Origin: BJHL01 sp040378885
Lineage (GTDB): Bacteria; Planctomycetota; Phycisphaerae; Phycisphaerales; UBA1924
Length of the DNA: 64,000 bases
Direction of reading: 5' to 3'
Assembly: GCA_046316615.1 (NCBI GenBank)
Contig: JBKDAN010000038.1
Coordinates: 33,807-97,806 of the forward strand
This document shows, piece after piece, positions 61,419 through 64,000 of the stretch (position 1 is the stretch's first letter; every line of letters starts with the position of its first letter). The notes beneath the pieces are model-generated. The model was not told the origin of the DNA, searched no databases, and saw only the letters and a list, made by a program, of their open reading frames with translations. The translations under genes and the position numbers were made by a program.

Positions 61419-62717
61419 TCACGGGCACGAACCGCCCGCCAGCACGTTGAAGAAGTCCACAACGTCCTGATCTTCAGGGAACACGCCGTTGTTGTTGAAG
61501 TCAATCGGATCGCACTGCGTGATCTGATTTGGGCAATCAGCACCCGCAAGCACGCTGAAGAAGTCAATCACGTCGGCATCTTCAGGAAAGACGCCGTTGT
61601 TGTTGAAGTCGATGTCGTTGCACGCCGCAGGATCGCCGTAGTACGCGGCTTCGCCATTGGTCCGTTCGCCGCATGGATTGGTCACGACGAGTTTGTAAAA
61701 GCCAAAGTCCGCGTTTGAAGGCTGGTTGATGGTGAGCGTCTGCGTCTGCAGGCCAGTCAGTCGCCCGTTGTCGTCATCCGTAATGGGCAGCCCGTTCTTG
61801 AACCACTGGAACGTCATGGGCTGATCACCGACCCAGCTTTCGCCAAACTGCGTGAAGCAGCCCAGCCCGCAGCCTGATCCGTAGCCGGAGTGGTTGTACG
61901 GCACGAGGCACGAGTCTGCAGCACTGCCATTGAAGGCCCACGTGTCGAACGCGTGAGTGGAATCAGCGAGTCCGGTTGCACCCGTAATGCCCACCCACGT
62001 CTTGCCATCTTCGTCGAAGATGCTCTGGCCGTTCACGTTGGCCAGATCAATGCTGTTCACGGTGAACAGCACCGTGCCATCGATGTTCACTGTGAACGTT
62101 CCGGGCGCGGGCGGGTTGAGCGTCGGCGCGACGTAGTGAAAATACAGCGTGTGGGTCTGCGAGTCTGTCAGTTCGAGACCAAAGTCACTCACCAGCGCGT
62201 GGCCCAGGCTTTCCGCGTCGCTCGCGCCGATTTTAGTGCTGCCGTCCTTCATTCCTTGCAGCGACACGTGCGTGGCATCAAACTCGCCCGGCGAACCGAA
62301 CGAGAACGTGTCGACTTCGAGCGCAACGCCGTTCTCAATCCACACGCTCTCGCCCAAATTCGTAAAGCCGTCGCCATAGCCCAAGTCTGAGCCGCCGCCG
62401 CCCAGTTGGTTGAAGCCGCGCGGATCGTTGTGGAACACGATCGCGAAACCATCGCCATTGATCGTGGGCGTGGTGATTCTGAAGTCGATCGTGCCGCGGA
62501 ATCCGCCGATGGCGTCCTGCTTCACGTCGTACCAGAGCGCACCGCGCTGGTCGCCACCGTTGGTCACTGTCGCGTAAAACTGCGGGAACGCCGCAGTGCC
62601 CGTCAACACCATCTCAGGCGGCTGCCCGAACCCAAACGCGTTCGAAAAATCTGCCCGCGCGCCCGTCGCCGCAGCAAACAGAGCCATCGCCGCCGCCGAC
62701 ATCCACTTCTTGCACAT
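61419..62717 (-). CDS. Secreted legume-lectin-like/Ig-like protein with dockerin-like tail
   Basis: The 432-residue protein has a signal peptide (MCKKWMSAAAMALFAAATGARA). Residues about 25-290 read as an L-type lectin-like beta sandwich: NAFGFGQPPEMVLTGTAAFPQ, DGFAIVFHNDPRGFNQLGGGGSDLGYGDG and VALEVDTFSFG, with FTVNIDGTVLFT strands. An Ig-like module follows (MTFQWFKNGLPI...LVVTNPCGERTNGE). The end carries two dockerin-like units, NDIDFNNNGVFPEDADVIDFF and PIDFNNNGVFPEDQDVVDFFN, related to the tail of the protein at 37117-40038. GAGGTGGGCT precedes the ATG at 62717. Likely surface-attached, with ligand unknown. Confidence 0.85.
   Translation of the reverse strand: MCKKWMSAAAMALFAAATGARADFSNAFGFGQPPEMVLTGTAAFPQFYATVTNGGDQRGALWYDVKQDAIGGFRGTIDFRITTPTINGDGFAIVFHNDPRGFNQLGGGGSDLGYGDGFTNLGESVWIENGVALEVDTFSFGSPGEFDATHVSLQGMKDGSTKIGASDAESLGHALVSDFGLELTDSQTHTLYFHYVAPTLNPPAPGTFTVNIDGTVLFTVNSIDLANVNGQSIFDEDGKTWVGITGATGLADSTHAFDTWAFNGSAADSCLVPYNHSGYGSGCGLGCFTQFGESWVGDQPMTFQWFKNGLPITDDDNGRLTGLQTQTLTINQPSNADFGFYKLVVTNPCGERTNGEAAYYGDPAACNDIDFNNNGVFPEDADVIDFFSVLAGADCPNQITQCDPIDFNNNGVFPEDQDVVDFFNVLAGGSCP
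61434..61620 (-). repeat. Dockerin-like tail units, 108-bp period
   Basis: Two units coding DFNNNGVFPED blocks, 36 residues apart. They share most of their sequence with the 96-bp units at 37126-37317 of an unrelated secreted protein. Confidence 0.85.
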
Positions 62718-62880
62718 AGCCCACCTCGCATTCACAACCAACGCGCACGCCTCGCCAGCCAACAACCCGGCGAAAAGCCATGAGCGAAGGACGTAGCCAC
62801 CCCCCCGACGCACTTTGACAGATTCACGCGTCAGATCACCACAATTCCCGAGATTTCGGACCTCACCCCAAACAGTGACT

Positions 62881-63723
62881 TCACATCGTCGCCGCAGGCG
62901 CACTATTCGCCCGCTGCCGTGCCCGCACCACGATCGCCACCGGGATCGACAAGACGTACAGCCCCGCCAGCGACGCGATCGTCAGCCAGGGCGACACCAA
63001 TGTCAGCGTCGCCAGCGTCACCACCCCAATCAGCAGCGGAACGACCAGGTTGCGCGAAATACGAATCCCCTTGATCGCAAACATCGGCATCGTGCTCACC
63101 ATCAGCAGCCCCGTGATGAGCAGATGCAGCGCAACCACCCACCCCGGAATGTTCCACCCAAAGTACTTCACATCATCGCTCGCCGCCAACATCGCCGGAA
63201 TGAGCGCGACACCCGCCCCCGCCGGCGTGGGCATCCCCGAAAAGAACATGCTGGGCCGCTTGCTCTGCTGCGCTGGCGTTGGCCCGCCCGCCCACGCCTC
63301 CGCCGCCGCTCGTATGTCCTGCGTGTGTGCCTGCGCCGTAAACCGCGCCAATCGCAACGCGGCACACAGCGCGAACACCATCACGCTGACGAGTTCCAGC
63401 GCATCTTGCGTCTTCGTGCTCGGCGCGTTCAGCAGCCACTGATGCATAATGACCGCCGGCGCGATCCCGAACGCCAGAAAGTCCGACAGCGAATCCAGCA
63501 CCGCGCCAAACGGGCTTTGCACCCGCAGCAGCCGCGCCGCCCCGCCATCCAGTACGTCAAAGATCGCCGCCAGCACAATCGCCGCCAGCGCCAGCTCCCA
63601 GCGCTTCAGCAGTGCAAAGTGCACGCTCGCCAGCCCGCAGCAGACCGCCAACGTGGTCAGCATGTTGGGCACCAGCGCAGCCAGCGGCACCGATCGAGTC
63701 TTGGGTCCTAAGCGTAAAAACAT
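62881..63723 (-). CDS. pssA: CDP-diacylglycerol-serine O-phosphatidyltransferase
   Basis: A 280-residue integral membrane enzyme of the CDP-alcohol phosphatidyltransferase family. The catalytic motif DGxxARxxxxxxxxGxxxDxxxD is present as DGGAARLLRVQSPFGAVLDSLSD. Then come SFGIAP-like FLAFGIAPAVIM, ALCAALRLARF and PSMFFSGMPTPAGAG, the last specific to phosphatidylserine synthases. About eight helices. It makes phosphatidylserine from CDP-DAG and serine, which the decarboxylase next door would convert to phosphatidylethanolamine. It is 66 bases downstream of the psd gene on the same strand. Confidence 0.94.
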   Translation of the reverse strand: MFLRLGPKTRSVPLAALVPNMLTTLAVCCGLASVHFALLKRWELALAAIVLAAIFDVLDGGAARLLRVQSPFGAVLDSLSDFLAFGIAPAVIMHQWLLNAPSTKTQDALELVSVMVFALCAALRLARFTAQAHTQDIRAAAEAWAGGPTPAQQSKRPSMFFSGMPTPAGAGVALIPAMLAASDDVKYFGWNIPGWVVALHLLITGLLMVSTMPMFAIKGIRISRNLVVPLLIGVVTLATLTLVSPWLTIASLAGLYVLSIPVAIVVRARQRANSAPAATM

Positions 63724-63789
63724 GGGAAATCAGCAGTCCAATCTCGCCCCCCAAGGCAGCCACCCCAGTCACCCCCAAACACCCCGACA

Positions 63790-64000
63790 TCAACCCAGCC
63801 GCGCGAGCTTCGTCACCCCGCCCGTCGTCTTCTCACCCGGCTTCACTAGCCACGTCACGCCCTTAGGCAGGTACACATCGGTCCGGCTGCCAAACCGAAT
63901 CAACCCGTACCGCTCACCAACCTTGTACGCCTTGCCTTCCGTCGCGTGGCACACGATCCGCCGCGCAATCAGCCCCGTCACCTGCGTCACCACTGCCGTG
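63790..64000 (-). CDS. psd: Phosphatidylserine decarboxylase-like protein (5' part outside window)
   Basis: The frame runs into the window edge without a start, so only the last 69 or so residues are seen. They read QVTGLIARRIVCHATEGKAYKVGERYGLIRFGSRTDVYLP and end KPGEKTTGGVTKLARLG. The 'GLIRFGSR.DVYLP' C-terminal block is characteristic of the PSD proenzyme-related family, just before the processing site region; the LGST-type self-cleavage site is not in view. Adjacent pssA on the same strand supports the phospholipid role. Confidence 0.85.
   Translation of the reverse strand, partial: TAVVTQVTGLIARRIVCHATEGKAYKVGERYGLIRFGSRTDVYLPKGVTWLVKPGEKTTGGVTKLARLG

Overview
The window is GC-rich, densely coded bacterial chromosome. 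It most likely comes from a planctomycete of the Phycisphaerales type. The inference rests on several features: secreted proteins that end in dockerin-like tandem tails (reading around NDIDFNNDGVFP); type II pseudopilin-like proteins with a GFTLIELLVVIAII head; paired secreted Sm-like plus ClpP-fold proteins; and a large filamentous-haemagglutinin-type exoprotein. No rRNA, tRNA or CRISPR array was recognised, so the taxonomic call is inference.

Layout. 1-3.8 kb: cut LEA14-like lipoprotein, M20 amidohydrolase, PilZ protein and tRNA nucleotidyltransferase. 3.9-6.8 kb: tandem pair of exported ClpP-fold proteins closed by a strong terminator. 6.9-12.9 kb: M3 oligopeptidase, SMR transporter, membrane protein, sucD, GAF membrane sensor and a small overlapping gene. 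13-17 kb: exported methyltransferase-like protein, Tat-type metallophosphatase, pyrB, gmk. 17.3-22.6 kb: five-gene envelope operon (two LpoB-like lipoproteins, a COG3014-like lipoprotein, a YcfL-like lipoprotein and a duplicated secreted protein). 22.8-25.7 kb: OPT transporter and HAD phosphatase. 25.8-30.5 kb: 1540-residue FHA-type exoprotein with 157-residue repeats. 30.6-35 kb: glycan genes (UbiA/DPPR-synthase-like, methyltransferase, ALG10-like membrane protein, gmd). 35-43 kb: small genes including clpS, a 973-residue PstS-like/dockerin protein, a pseudopilin and a catalytically dead M16 protein. 43-48.5 kb: helicase-nuclease fusion, rsmD with an acidic insertion, a lipoprotein. 48.6-51.2 kb: FIST protein and hybrid histidine kinase, a two-gene sensory operon.

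51.3-56.8 kb holds the most unusual locus: seven minus-strand genes reading portal, scaffold-like, SU10-type major capsid, three small head/connector-like proteins and a small one-TM protein. The window shows no terminase, tail, integrase, lysis enzyme or att site, and housekeeping genes lie directly on both sides. It looks like a stripped, probably domesticated virion-head cassette (gene-transfer-agent-like or another capsid device).

57-64 kb returns to housekeeping: YbaB/EbfC, a Nudix protein, a HIT protein, a one-TM protein, a second pseudopilin divergent from recR, a lectin-like dockerin-tailed protein, pssA, and the end of a psd-like decarboxylase gene cut by the window edge. YbaB-RecR proximity (separated here by about 3.2 kb) echoes the frequent dnaX-ybaB-recR association.

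Start codons were chosen by Shine-Dalgarno spacing, signal-peptide position and family length. Residue numbers are counted from those starts. Functional names rest on motif reading without database searches.
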